Of a stretch of DNA of 7,537 nucleotides, positions 1 to 7,102 are shown in pieces. Source of the stretch: Pedobacter sp. (GTDB lineage Bacteria > Bacteroidota > Bacteroidia > Sphingobacteriales > Sphingobacteriaceae); contig JASLGV010000221.1 in NCBI GenBank assembly GCA_030149995.1, positions 1 through 7,537 on the forward strand. Direction: 5' to 3'. How positions within the stretch are numbered: position 1 is the first letter of the stretch; each line of letters opens with the position of its first letter. Both the position numbers and the translations under genes were made by a program. The notes beneath the pieces are model-generated. The model saw nothing but the letters and a program-made list of their open reading frames with translations. It was not told where the DNA came from and ran no database searches.

Positions 1-57
1 AAAGCCAAACCAGAAGCATTTGCCAGTTCTACCTGTGCAGATAAAATGGTGCATTAG
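1..57 (+). CDS. 3' end of a second, inverted copy of the YkuK-family gene (partial, possibly artefactual)
   Basis: Reading from base 1 on the plus strand gives 18 codons and a TAG stop (55-57). The encoded peptide is identical to the last 18 residues of the minus-strand YkuK-family protein at 179-652, ending in CADKMVH. It is simply the coding part of the left arm of the inverted repeat. If the repeat is real, a full second copy could lie to the left, arranged tail to tail with the first. If the repeat is a foldback or assembly artefact, this gene does not exist. The window cannot distinguish the two. Confidence 0.35.
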   Translation, partial: KAKPEAFASSTCADKMVH

Positions 58-99
58 GCCTGGAAACAGAATAATTAGCCTATCTTTATTTCATTCATT

Positions 100-136
100 A
101 AACAGGCAGACATGCCAAACAGCTGTCTGCCTGTTT
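100..136. terminator. Candidate terminator hairpin at the centre of the palindrome
   Basis: The innermost part of the inverted repeat is a 13-bp GC-containing stem (AAACAGGCAGACA at 100-112 with its complement at 124-136) around an 11-nt loop, 43 bases beyond the stop codon of the minus-strand YkuK-family gene. Position and composition suit an intrinsic terminator, but the stem is followed by AATGAATG rather than a T run and simply continues into the longer repeat. The original genomic hairpin may have been shorter, with the outer arms added by a foldback event that began at this stem. Confidence 0.35.
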
Positions 137-178
137 AATGAATGAAATAAAGATAGGCTAATTATTCTGTTTCCAGGC

Positions 179-652
179 CTAATGCACCATTTTATCTGCA
201 CAGGTAGAACTGGCAAATGCTTCTGGTTTGGCTTTGAAAATAAAACCCATGCTTAAAATATAACCCATGGCATCATTTAGCGCTTTGTTCGATTTGAAAG
301 AAGGATTGGTGTTGATATCGGCATGAACCTCCAGTGCAACCTCATACAAGTCCAGTAAATCGCAAATGGAATAAGCCGTTTCAATAGATTTTTGTACTTC
401 GCTTAACATACGTTCTTTGATGCTTAACTGCTGCGTAGTACGTTCCTGATTAATGTACATAAAGCCGCCATGGTGCTCCCTTAGTAATACAATTACGGTC
501 GCAAAATCGGTAAAGGCACCTTTAACCTGCGAGTCTGTTCCGATGCAGATTTTAAGTTTATAGCCGTTTTCTGTTTCGCGGATAATGGCTTGTTCTATTT
601 CATCAAGAATGGAGGTACGGATCGTTTCTCCGCTAAATTTTTTCCAGATCAT
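179..652 (-). CDS. YkuK/DUF458 family RNase H-like protein
   Basis: This 157-residue protein resembles the DUF458/YkuK family, which has a predicted ribonuclease H-like fold. Visible features are GTDSQ at residues 38-42 on a first beta-strand (an acidic residue where RNase H folds carry their first metal ligand), EVHADIN at 108-114, a helix with SNKALNDAMGY at 121-131, and a conserved-looking C-terminal ASSTCADK ending in D153. D40, D112, D127 and D153 are candidate metal ligands. Length is usual for the family. The substrate and role are not established; nucleic-acid binding or cleavage is inferred from the fold. No signal peptide or membrane segment is seen, so it is probably cytoplasmic. 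The ATG at 652-650 has no Shine-Dalgarno motif, as is common in Bacteroidota. It is divergent from the 868 gene, and its last 19 codons lie in the inverted repeat. Confidence 0.85.
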   Translation of the reverse strand: MIWKKFSGETIRTSILDEIEQAIIRETENGYKLKICIGTDSQVKGAFTDFATVIVLLREHHGGFMYINQERTTQQLSIKERMLSEVQKSIETAYSICDLLDLYEVALEVHADINTNPSFKSNKALNDAMGYILSMGFIFKAKPEAFASSTCADKMVH

Positions 653-710
653 ACAGGGGTCTTTTTGGAGTTAACAAATGGTAAATCAGCTTTTTATAAA
701 AATAAGCGAT

Positions 711-738
711 CAAAATTATATTTACGTTAATTATCAAA
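711..738 (-). promoter_or_regulatory. Candidate promoter for the YkuK-family gene
   Basis: On the minus strand TAATTTTG (718-711) matches the Bacteroidota -7 consensus TAnnTTTG exactly, and TTTG (738-735) lies upstream as a possible -33 element. The spacer is 16 nt, shorter than the usual 19-21, so the -33 assignment is weak. The implied 5' leader is roughly 50 nt. Confidence 0.4.
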
Positions 739-792
739 GGTTTATTTGTTAACAGATGCTTAGTTGTCAACAAGTTAGGCGTGTTTGATCTT

Positions 793-800
793 TATTTTTG
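793..800 (+). promoter_or_regulatory. Candidate -7 element upstream of the 868 gene
   Basis: TATTTTTG matches TAnnTTTG on the plus strand, about 68 bases before the ATG at 868, but no TTTG lies at the right distance upstream. An alternative near-match, TACGTTTA at 834-841, is closer to the gene, with TTTG at 806-809 (24-nt spacer, longer than usual). The sequence does not decide between them. Confidence 0.25.
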
Positions 801-867
801 AATATTTTGGTAACAATATGCGCAGTTATCCGTTACGTTTAATATTGTCTAACTAAATAAACTGATT

Positions 868-1086
868 ATGAGAATTGAACTAATTCAGGAGTTTGAGCAG
901 GTACAACTCAGCAGGGCAAATCATCTTGCTTACCAGATTGCAGATAATTTGGTTTCTTCGGTAGACCAGGCCAATGAAAAGCTGGCAAACCGCTTTATGA
1001 AAAGGGGAGAAATGCTTCTGATGCTGGAAAAAAAATTAAATCTATCTGCCTTAAAGAAAATCAGGAAGCGTTTTTTTAAGCCTTAA
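868..1086 (+). CDS. Small protein of unknown function (72 aa)
   Basis: I do not recognise this family. The protein is predicted to be almost entirely helical: an acidic N-terminal stretch (IELIQEFEQ), a middle rich in Ala, Asn and Gln, and a strongly basic C-terminus (KKIRKRFFKP). No signal peptide, membrane segment or cysteine is present. The basic tail would suit nucleic-acid or ribosome contact, but that is speculation. The ATG at 868 follows an A-rich stretch without a Shine-Dalgarno motif, typical of Bacteroidota. It is the first gene of a plus-strand run, ending 50 bases before the RNA helicase, so co-transcription is plausible. The open frame, its position between a promoter-like region and the helicase, and compact spacing support a real gene. 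Confidence 0.65.
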   Translation: MRIELIQEFEQVQLSRANHLAYQIADNLVSSVDQANEKLANRFMKRGEMLLMLEKKLNLSALKKIRKRFFKP

Positions 1087-1121
1087 AAGCCGAATACGGC
1101 CCGTAAAAGTACATTATTTAC

Positions 1122-1129
1122 TACCTTTA
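1122..1129 (+). promoter_or_regulatory. Possible -7 element just upstream of the helicase start
   Basis: TACCTTTA differs from TAnnTTTG only in the last base and ends 7 bases before the ATG at 1137. If used, transcription would begin almost at the start codon, giving a nearly leaderless mRNA. No TTTG is seen at the expected -33 position. The helicase may instead be read from the promoter of the 868 gene. Confidence 0.2.
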
Positions 1130-1136
1130 TGGCATC

Positions 1137-2441
1137 ATGATAGAAAATGCCCTTAAGAGATTAAAGATTTCAGCGCTGAATGAGATGCAGCAGGCCGCTT
1201 TGCAGGCTGCAGAGGGAAAAAAAGACCTGATGCTCATTGCGCCTACGGGTTCTGGTAAAACACTGGCTTTTTTATTGCCCTTATTGTCTGCATTAAAACC
1301 AGATAAAAAAGGTGTTCAGTGCCTGTTACTTGTGCCCTCACGGGAGCTTGCACTTCAAATTGAGCAGGTGTTTAAACAGTTAGGAAGTCCTTTTAAGGTA
1401 AATTGCTGTTATGGCGGGCATGCCGTAAAAACCGAAATAAATAACCTGATGCATCCACCGGCCCTGTTAATTGGAACACCCGGACGCATTGCGTATCACC
1501 TCGAACATCAGCATTTCGACGAGTCGACCATAGAGCGTTTGATTTTAGATGAATTTGATAAATCGCTCGAATTTGGTTTTGAAGCCGATATGTCTTACAT
1601 CATCAGTCAGCTTTTATCGCTTCGGCAACGTACGCTGGTATCGGCAACAAAAATGGAAGAAATACCGGTCTTTACTGGTCTTAAAGAACCCATTGTACTC
1701 GATTTTTCGGGAAATACAGCCGTAAAACCAGCACTTAGCATCAAAAAGGTTTTAACCAATCCTGAAGAGAAGCCCGAAGCGCTTTTTAACTTGCTGGCAA
1801 AGATTGGCTCTGCTCATACCCTGGTGTTTTGTAATCACCGCGAAACGGTCGACAGAATCCATGAGCTGCTACTTGAACACCGGATTACACACGATGTATT
1901 TCATGGCGGGATGGAACAGGCCGACCGGGAAAAGGCACTTTTGAAATTTAGAAACGGGTCTTCCCGTGTGCTCGTTACCACCGATCTGGCTGCAAGAGGG
2001 TTAGATATACCAGAAGTGGAACACATTATACATTATCAGTTGCCATATACAGAAGATGCATATATTCACCGAAACGGGCGTACAGCCAGAATGAAAGCCA
2101 GCGGTGTAGTATATGTAATGTTAACAGACGAAACAACGTATAAATACCTGCCTGACGACATCGAGGAAGAAATATTAACTGCGGGTATGGCACCTCCTGC
2201 AGAGAGCGACTGGCAGACTTTATACCTGCCCAACGGGAAAAAAGATAAAGTTAATAAGATCGATATTGTTGGTTTGTTTCTGCAAAAGGGCAAGCTTTTA
2301 AAAGAAGATATAGGTCTTATCGAAGTAAAAGATACTGCCAGTTACGTAGCCGTAAAGAGAACAAAAGTGGAAGCACTGCTTCAAAATCTGCAGGGAGAAA
2401 AAATAAAAGGCAAAAAATTAAAACTGGCCATTGCACGTTAA
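1137..2441 (+). CDS. DbpA-like DEAD-box ATP-dependent RNA helicase
   Basis: A 434-residue superfamily 2 RNA helicase with its motifs in order: Q motif around Q18-Q19, motif I APTGSGKT (35-42), Ia PSRELALQ (67-74), GG (93-94), Ib TPGR (114-117), motif II DEFD (138-141), III SAT (169-171), IV LVFCN (229-233), V TTDLAARGLDIP (281-292) and VI HRNGRTAR (311-318). Residues about 362-434 match the DbpA RNA-binding (RRM-like) domain, with GKKDKVNKIDIVG, a SYVAV strand and the closing GEKIKGKKLKL segment. In Escherichia coli DbpA this domain binds hairpin 92 of 23S rRNA and the enzyme acts in 50S assembly; the same role is inferred here. Two motifs deviate: DEFD for DEAD, and Ala for the second Gly of HRxGRxGR. 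The key Asp-Glu, Lys and Arg residues remain, so an active ATPase is expected. The N-terminus begins close to the Q motif. The protein is cytoplasmic. Confidence 0.93.
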   Translation: MIENALKRLKISALNEMQQAALQAAEGKKDLMLIAPTGSGKTLAFLLPLLSALKPDKKGVQCLLLVPSRELALQIEQVFKQLGSPFKVNCCYGGHAVKTEINNLMHPPALLIGTPGRIAYHLEHQHFDESTIERLILDEFDKSLEFGFEADMSYIISQLLSLRQRTLVSATKMEEIPVFTGLKEPIVLDFSGNTAVKPALSIKKVLTNPEEKPEALFNLLAKIGSAHTLVFCNHRETVDRIHELLLEHRITHDVFHGGMEQADREKALLKFRNGSSRVLVTTDLAARGLDIPEVEHIIHYQLPYTEDAYIHRNGRTARMKASGVVYVMLTDETTYKYLPDDIEEEILTAGMAPPAESDWQTLYLPNGKKDKVNKIDIVGLFLQKGKLLKEDIGLIEVKDTASYVAVKRTKVEALLQNLQGEKIKGKKLKLAIAR

Positions 2442-2512
2442 TACAACAACGGCAGCTATTTGCTTTATCCAAACAGAATCTTATTTTAACATAGAAATTT
2501 TCAGATCACAGC

Positions 2513-2746
2513 ATGAGTAACAACGATATTTTAAAAAAACTAAGAGTAGCCTTATCTTTAAAAACAGAAGATATTATGCATATCTGTAACCTGGTAGGCT
2601 TTAAGGTAACCAAAGCGGAGTTGGGCGATATTTTCAGAAATGAGGATCATGAAAATTTTAAACCTTGCGGCGATCAGATTCTGCGTAATTTTCTGAATGG
2701 ACTTGTCATTTATAAAAGAGGTCCTAAGGATGAGAAAAAGCAATAA
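2513..2746 (+). CDS. DUF1456 / YehS-like protein, single-repeat form
   Basis: This 77-residue protein resembles the DUF1456 family (E. coli YehS): an N-terminal NNDILKKLRVAL, a helical middle with the family's Lys-Ala-Glu-Leu and Asn-Glu-Asp-His pattern, and a FLNGLVIYKRG end. YehS of E. coli has about 156 residues with two such repeats; only one is present here, followed by a short basic tail. It is complete, with ATG at 2513 and TAA at 2744-2746, so it looks like a single-repeat form rather than an interrupted gene. The function of the family is unknown. The protein is probably cytoplasmic. It starts 71 bases after the helicase, with no terminator seen in the gap, and its last 17 bases overlap the start of the outer-membrane protein gene, which suggests co-transcription and perhaps translational coupling. 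Confidence 0.75.
   Translation: MSNNDILKKLRVALSLKTEDIMHICNLVGFKVTKAELGDIFRNEDHENFKPCGDQILRNFLNGLVIYKRGPKDEKKQ
2715..2721 (+). promoter_or_regulatory. Shine-Dalgarno-like site setting the outer-membrane protein start
   Basis: AAAGAGG lies 8 bases before the ATG at 2730, inside the 3' end of the DUF1456 gene. It is one of the few purine-rich ribosome-binding motifs in a window where most starts lack one. It supports the 2730 start over the in-frame ATG at 2697. Confidence 0.5.
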
Positions 2747-5426
2747 ATATATTGCACTTTTTTTAGGTTCGTTTATATTTTTAAGCAGCGCTGCCCTGGC
2801 CCAGAGTCAGCAGAAGGTTTCGGGTTATGTACTCGATTCTTTAAATAACCCCATAGAGGGCGCCAGCATAAAACTTATAACTGAAAAAGATACCCTTAAA
2901 GCGAATTCCGATCATAGGGGGCATTTTTCATTTTCAAAAATTCCAGCTCCAAAATTCTATTTACAGGTATCGGGCGTTGGATACAGGCCTTTTGCTTCGA
3001 TTTACGAGCTGAGCAAAACAGAAAAAAATAAGACCTTAAGTCCGGTTATCCTGAAAAGCACCAGCATCCGGCTGGAAGATGTAACCATTAAAGTAAAGGT
3101 TGAACCCATCCGGATTAAAAAAGACACCATTGAGTACAATGCCGCAGCTTATACCATCCGGCAGAATGATAAGGTAGAGGATTTACTCAAGCAATTACAG
3201 GGAATTGATGTAGATGAAAATGGGGCTGTAAAGGCCATGGGTAAAACAATGACCAAGTTGCGGGTAAATGGCGAAGATTTTTTTACCAGCAATGTGCAGG
3301 ATTATATCCGGCAACTACCCGCCGATATCATTGCCAAGATCCAGGTTATAGACGATTATGGCGATCAGGCAAATTTTACCGGAATTAAAACGGGGGCACC
3401 TCAAAAAATGCTAAACCTTGTTACCAAACCCGATGTAAACCGGGGCGTTTTTGGCAATGCAGTTCTGACTTCAGGAACCAATAAAAGCAGTATTGCCAGT
3501 ACAAATGGTAATGTGTGGAAGGATAACAAGCAAGTGGGCTTCGGGGGTAATTACAATTTTACCGATAATGCTTATTCGAAAATAAACCGGATTGCAGTAA
3601 ATGCCAATATGCGCAGCAAGATATCGGATAAGCTGAGTGTGAATGGAAATTATACCATGTCTAACGGGCTTAACAGATCTTATCAGTTAAATTACCTGGA
3701 AACCTATAACCCACAGGGGGTAATTGAAGATTTAAGAGAAGTGAACAGCAAAGCCACAACAACCAATAACAGTTTAAACCTCGGGGTTGTCTTTTCTGGT
3801 CAGAACAATTATGTAAATGCCACGCTTTCGGGGGTGCTGAGTGATGTAGATAACGTGGGCAGTTCGAGCTCAAATAAAACCGGTTATATCAAACAGGATT
3901 TGTATTCAGAGTCTGGAAACCGGCAGCAAAGTCCTAACATCAACGCAGCCGTTAATTGGTCGGGCAGGCTTAGCAATACTAAAAACTCGCTCTCGGTTGG
4001 GATTAATGTAGGCCAAAACGAAAATAACTTTAACAACTCTATTAATGATATTATAAGGTATTACAATGCCACCACCAGTTTCCTGGTGAAAGATTCCTTG
4101 TTAAACCGCCTAGTAAGCAGCAGAACGCAAAACACCACTGTAGGCGGGAATATTCAGTTTGCCAATGCGCTTCAGGATAAAAACGACGCAAATAATTCAA
4201 GCTTTCTAACACTTTCGTACAGCTTTTCATTAAGCAGGACACAAAGCCTGCAAAATACCAGTACCAAAGATGCAGCAGGTAATACATCACCTATAGACAG
4301 TTTAGGACTTAATTATGTTTCTGATTTCATTAACCAGAACATCAACATGGGGTACAGCCGGAATTCGAGCAAAGTAAGTTATACCATGGGCTTTAGTTTT
4401 ATGCCAAGCATTATTTTGGGATATTATAAAGATACGGGTCAGCATCTCAAAAATCATCAGCTTAACTTTTCGCCCAATATCAATTTAAGCTACCTGATTA
4501 AAGAAAACCAGAGTTTATCATTTGGGTATAACGGTTCGGCCCGGTCGCCCGATTATAATAAGTTACAACCTGTAAAAAACAGCCAGGATGTGCAGAATAT
4601 TGTGGTGGGTAATCCAAATCTGAAAGCGAGTTTTAACCACCTCTTTAGCATTAATTATAACCAGAACGACCTTAAATCGGGTAATACCATTATGTTGGCT
4701 TTAGCAGGCAGCATTACCCAGAACAGCGTGGTAAGTAATACCATACTGATAACCGATACGCTGGGAAGTTTGAAACAACGGACCACTTACGAAAATGTAA
4801 ATGGGATCTACAATGTTGGCCTAAATTATTCGCTTTACAAACGGATGCTGGACAATAAACTCAGGCTTTCGGCCAATGGAAATGTTGCGTACAGCCACAA
4901 TGTTTTTTATACCGATAACGTACTCAATTCAAGTACCGGTATTAATTTATCCAATACATTGGCCGCAGGTATGTATCAGAAAACATATTCATTTAATGTT
5001 TCGGGTTCTTATGCATATAGTTCGAATACGTATTCCATCTCCAATCAGAACATTAAAAATATTCAGACCGTAGGGCTGAACGCCAATGGAACCTGGTTGC
5101 CGGATCCGAAATTTAAAATTAATGCCAGTGTTTCCAAGAATCTTAATTTGGGCTTTAAGCTGAATGCCGGAAACCCATTGCTGGTAAACCTGGGGGTGAA
5201 TAGAAATTTTCTTAAAAATGATGCATTGACGATAGGTGTGCAGGCCAACGATTTATTTAATCAGGGGACACTTTTTAAAGGAACTGTCGATAATAACTCC
5301 ATTAACGAGAACCGTACACAGTTTATCAGTCGTTTTGTGAGGGCTACGGTTACTTACTATCTGAACCGTTTTGATGGGAAAAAGGGAGAAAAAAGGCCCC
5401 TGGGTGGAGGGGCCTCTTTAGATTAA
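2730..5426 (+). CDS. Outer-membrane beta-barrel protein (TonB-receptor-like, OMP_b-brl_3 type)
   Basis: An 898-residue exported protein. The start was set at 2730: the frame opens at 2697, but from 2730 the protein begins with a classic signal peptide (basic MRKSNK, a hydrophobic core, then SSAALA with likely cleavage after residue 24), and a ribosome-binding-like motif lies just upstream. Residues about 28-113 form a carboxypeptidase-regulatory-like beta-sandwich ([20 protein letters not shown]). About 130-235 resemble a TonB-receptor plug ([10 protein letters not shown], then LRVNGEDFF). The rest, to about 880, is rich in alternating strands, Asn, Ser and aromatic residues, as in 'outer membrane beta-barrel family' proteins of Bacteroidota. 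The barrel seems to end at TYYLNRF, followed by a basic, Gly-rich tail. The ligand is unknown and no SusD-like partner is nearby, so polysaccharide uptake is not supported. It overlaps the DUF1456 gene by 17 bases and ettA by 4. Confidence 0.9.
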   Translation: MRKSNKYIALFLGSFIFLSSAALAQSQQKVSGYVLDSLNNPIEGASIKLITEKDTLKANSDHRGHFSFSKIPAPKFYLQVSGVGYRPFASIYELSKTEKNKTLSPVILKSTSIRLEDVTIKVKVEPIRIKKDTIEYNAAAYTIRQNDKVEDLLKQLQGIDVDENGAVKAMGKTMTKLRVNGEDFFTSNVQDYIRQLPADIIAKIQVIDDYGDQANFTGIKTGAPQKMLNLVTKPDVNRGVFGNAVLTSGTNKSSIASTNGNVWKDNKQVGFGGNYNFTDNAYSKINRIAVNANMRSKISDKLSVNGNYTMSNGLNRSYQLNYLETYNPQGVIEDLREVNSKATTTNNSLNLGVVFSGQNNYVNATLSGVLSDVDNVGSSSSNKTGYIKQDLYSESGNRQQSPNINAAVNWSGRLSNTKNSLSVGINVGQNENNFNNSINDIIRYYNATTSFLVKDSLLNRLVSSRTQNTTVGGNIQFANALQDKNDANNSSFLTLSYSFSLSRTQSLQNTSTKDAAGNTSPIDSLGLNYVSDFINQNINMGYSRNSSKVSYTMGFSFMPSIILGYYKDTGQHLKNHQLNFSPNINLSYLIKENQSLSFGYNGSARSPDYNKLQPVKNSQDVQNIVVGNPNLKASFNHLFSINYNQNDLKSGNTIMLALAGSITQNSVVSNTILITDTLGSLKQRTTYENVNGIYNVGLNYSLYKRMLDNKLRLSANGNVAYSHNVFYTDNVLNSSTGINLSNTLAAGMYQKTYSFNVSGSYAYSSNTYSISNQNIKNIQTVGLNANGTWLPDPKFKINASVSKNLNLGFKLNAGNPLLVNLGVNRNFLKNDALTIGVQANDLFNQGTLFKGTVDNNSINENRTQFISRFVRATVTYYLNRFDGKKGEKRPLGGGASLD
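5389..5419 (-). terminator. Intrinsic terminator of ettA, inside the 3' end of the barrel gene
   Basis: Read on the minus strand, the ettA stop is followed by AGGCCCC (5415-5409), an 8-nt loop and GGGGCCT (5400-5394), leading directly into TTTTTT (5394-5389, its first T closing the stem). That is a textbook rho-independent terminator. On the plus strand the same hairpin falls within the last codons of the barrel gene and is followed by CTTTAGATT, a poor T run, so it should work mainly for ettA. A single mismatch (5393/5416) separates this stem from three more A-T pairs. Confidence 0.85.
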
Positions 5427-7102
5427 CCAATCTTTTTATAACGAATGCGTTTAGGGGTTACATCGCCCAAACGTTTCTTTCTGTTTTCTTCGTAGTCAGA
5501 ATAATTACCTTCAAAGAAATATACTTCAGAATTGCCTTCAAAAGCAAGTATATGCGTACAGATACGGTCTAAGAACCACCTGTCGTGGCTGATTACCACT
5601 GCACATCCGCCAAAGTTTTCCAGGGCTTCTTCCAGTGCACGTAATGTGTTTACATCAATATCGTTGGTAGGCTCATCCAGTAAAAGGACGTTGGCACCTT
5701 TTTTCAGGGTAATGGCTAAGTGTACACGGTTGCGCTCTCCACCAGAAAGGATGCCAACTTTTTTCTGCTGATCGCCACCGTTAAAGTTAAACTTGGAAAC
5801 GTAGGCACGGCCGTTTACAGCTTTGTTACCCAGCTGGATGTTGTCGAGCCCGTCGGTTATATTTTCGTATACCGTTTTTTCAGCGTCCAGATCGTTGTGC
5901 ATCTGATCTACATAGGCCAGTTCAACGGTTTCACCCACACGGAAAGTACCGTTATCAGGTACCTCTTGTCCGGTAATCAGGCGGAATAAAGTTGTTTTTC
6001 CGGCACCATTCGGGCCAATTATACCCACAATACCTGCAGGAGGTAAAGAGAAGCTAAGGTTATCAAACAGCACCTTATCTCCATAAGATTTTGATACATT
6101 GCTGGCCTCAATTACCACATTACCCAATCGTGGACCTGCCGGGATAAAGAGTTCGAGTTTTTCTTCTCTTTCTCTTCCATCTTCCGAAGCCAGCTTATCA
6201 TAATTTGCCAAACGGGCTTTTGATTTTGCATGTCGTGCTTTTGGCGCCATCTTTACCCATTCAAGCTCACGCTCCAGGGTTTTCTGACGTTTGCTTTCTG
6301 TTTTTTCTTCCTGCGCCAGGCGTTTAGCTTTCTGGTCTAACCAGCTGCTGTAATTGCCTTTCCACGGAATGCCTTCGCCACGATCCAGTTCGAGAATCCA
6401 GCCAGCCACATTATCCAGAAAATAACGGTCGTGGGTAACCGCAATTACGGTTCCCTGGTAGTTTTGTAAAAACTGTTCCAGCCAATCGATACTTTCGGCA
6501 TCCAGGTGGTTGGTCGGCTCGTCGAGTAAAAGAACATCCGGCGATTGCAGCAACAGGCGGCACATGGCCACACGGCGGCGTTCACCACCCGAAAGTACTG
6601 CGATTTTCGTATCTGGGTCCGGGCAACGCAAAGCATCCATAGCTCTTTCGAGTTTATTGTCTAACTCCCAGGCACCCATGGCATCAATTTTATCCTGCAA
6701 TTCGCCCTGTTTAGCCATCAGTTTATCCATCGCATCTGCATCTTCATAAACCTCCGGCAGGCCGAATTTTTCGTTAATTTCTTCGTATTCTTTCAGGATG
6801 GCTGTTATTTCGGCAACACCTTCTTCCACCACTTCGCGTACGGTTTTTTCGGGATCCAGTTCAGGTTCCTGTGCCAGATAACCAACCGAATAACCCGGAG
6901 AGAAAACCACTTCGCCCTGAAATGATTTATCAAGACCAGCAATGATTTTAAGCAGGGAAGATTTACCAGAACCATTTAAACCGATTACACCGATTTTGGC
7001 GCCATAAAAGAAAGAGAGATAAATATTTTTTAAAACCTGTTTTTGTGGGGGGTAAATCTTATTTACACCCGCCATAGAAAAGATTATTTTTTCGTCTGAC
7101 AT
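5423..7102 (-). CDS. ettA: ABC-F translation factor EttA (energy-dependent translational throttle)
   Basis: A 559-residue soluble protein with two ABC ATPase domains and no membrane domain; it aligns by eye nearly end to end with E. coli EttA (555 aa). Domain 1 has Walker [10 protein letters not shown] (41-49), signature LSGGERRR (170-177), Walker [12 protein letters not shown] (191-201) and THDRYF (223-228). The arm insertion falls near 95-145. The linker (about 245-325) contains the EttA-typical [14 protein letters not shown]. Domain 2 has GPNGAGKTT (363-371), LSGGER (452-457), [11 protein letters not shown] (473-483) and SHDRWF (505-510). Both catalytic glutamates (E195, E477) are present. 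EttA binds the ribosomal E site and couples the ATP/ADP state to the first elongation steps; the same role is inferred here. The C-terminal [10 protein letters not shown] matches the family. A promoter about 155 bases upstream and a strong terminator indicate a single-gene transcript. Confidence 0.96.
   Translation of the reverse strand: MSDEKIIFSMAGVNKIYPPQKQVLKNIYLSFFYGAKIGVIGLNGSGKSSLLKIIAGLDKSFQGEVVFSPGYSVGYLAQEPELDPEKTVREVVEEGVAEITAILKEYEEINEKFGLPEVYEDADAMDKLMAKQGELQDKIDAMGAWELDNKLERAMDALRCPDPDTKIAVLSGGERRRVAMCRLLLQSPDVLLLDEPTNHLDAESIDWLEQFLQNYQGTVIAVTHDRYFLDNVAGWILELDRGEGIPWKGNYSSWLDQKAKRLAQEEKTESKRQKTLERELEWVKMAPKARHAKSKARLANYDKLASEDGREREEKLELFIPAGPRLGNVVIEASNVSKSYGDKVLFDNLSFSLPPAGIVGIIGPNGAGKTTLFRLITGQEVPDNGTFRVGETVELAYVDQMHNDLDAEKTVYENITDGLDNIQLGNKAVNGRAYVSKFNFNGGDQQKKVGILSGGERNRVHLAITLKKGANVLLLDEPTNDIDVNTLRALEEALENFGGCAVVISHDRWFLDRICTHILAFEGNSEVYFFEGNYSDYEENRKKRLGDVTPKRIRYKKIG

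Larger units (their letters stand above)
1..235. repeat. Perfect inverted repeat, 112-bp arms, 11-nt spacer
   Basis: Positions 1-112 are the exact reverse complement of 124-235, with no mismatch; the spacer at 113-123 is not self-complementary. Position i pairs with 236-i all the way to the first base, so the repeat may continue to the left of the window. Each arm holds the last 19 codons (with stop) of the YkuK-family gene plus its 3' flank. Perfect identity across both coding and noncoding sequence means either a very recent tail-to-tail duplication or a foldback/assembly artefact at a sequence end. Near-perfect palindromes of this size are usually unstable in bacteria, which favours the artefact; this is inference. 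Confidence 0.97.
653..867. other. Divergent intergenic region with repeated GTTAAC/GTCAAC-like motifs
   Basis: These 215 A/T-rich bases separate two divergent genes and must hold promoters in both directions. GTTAACAAA at 670-678 is repeated in inverted orientation as TTTGTTAAC at 745-753. TGTTAACA (747-754) is an 8-bp palindrome, and a related palindromic TTGTCAACAA lies at 764-773, 18 bases on from the equivalent TTGTTAACAG at 746-755. The spaced copies could be operator half-sites, but in sequence this A/T-rich they could also be chance. No ORF or RNA gene was recognised here. Confidence 0.4.

Noticed and set aside
1..235. Insertion sequence or transposon end
   Set aside because: The inverted repeat has no transposase, target duplication or IS-like terminus; its arms are ordinary gene sequence.
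1089..1100. GCCG-AATA-CGGC hairpin between the 72-aa gene and the helicase
   Set aside because: The stem is only 4 bp with no T run after it, too weak to call a terminator.
2066..2293. Minus-strand open frame of 75 codons
   Set aside because: Lies entirely antisense to the helicase motif VI and linker region, with no recognisable protein features.
2442..2512. Promoter or terminator between the helicase and DUF1456 genes
   Set aside because: No convincing TAnnTTTG element, hairpin or T tract was found in these 71 bases.
3670..4290. Two minus-strand open frames (3670-3873 and 4051-4290)
   Set aside because: Antisense to the barrel domain; the Cys/Trp/His-rich translations are typical of shadow frames.
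2730..5426. SusC/SusD-type polysaccharide utilisation locus
   Set aside because: The barrel protein belongs to a different receptor-like type, and no SusD-like lipoprotein or carbohydrate-active enzyme lies nearby.
5532..5989. Overlapping plus-strand open frames opposite ettA (5532-5771 and 5720-5989)
   Set aside because: Antisense to the conserved second ATPase domain of EttA; not protein-like.
6445..6749. Open frames at 6445-6636 (minus) and 6510-6749 (plus)
   Set aside because: They arise from codon patterns of the highly conserved signature and Walker B region of EttA domain 1.
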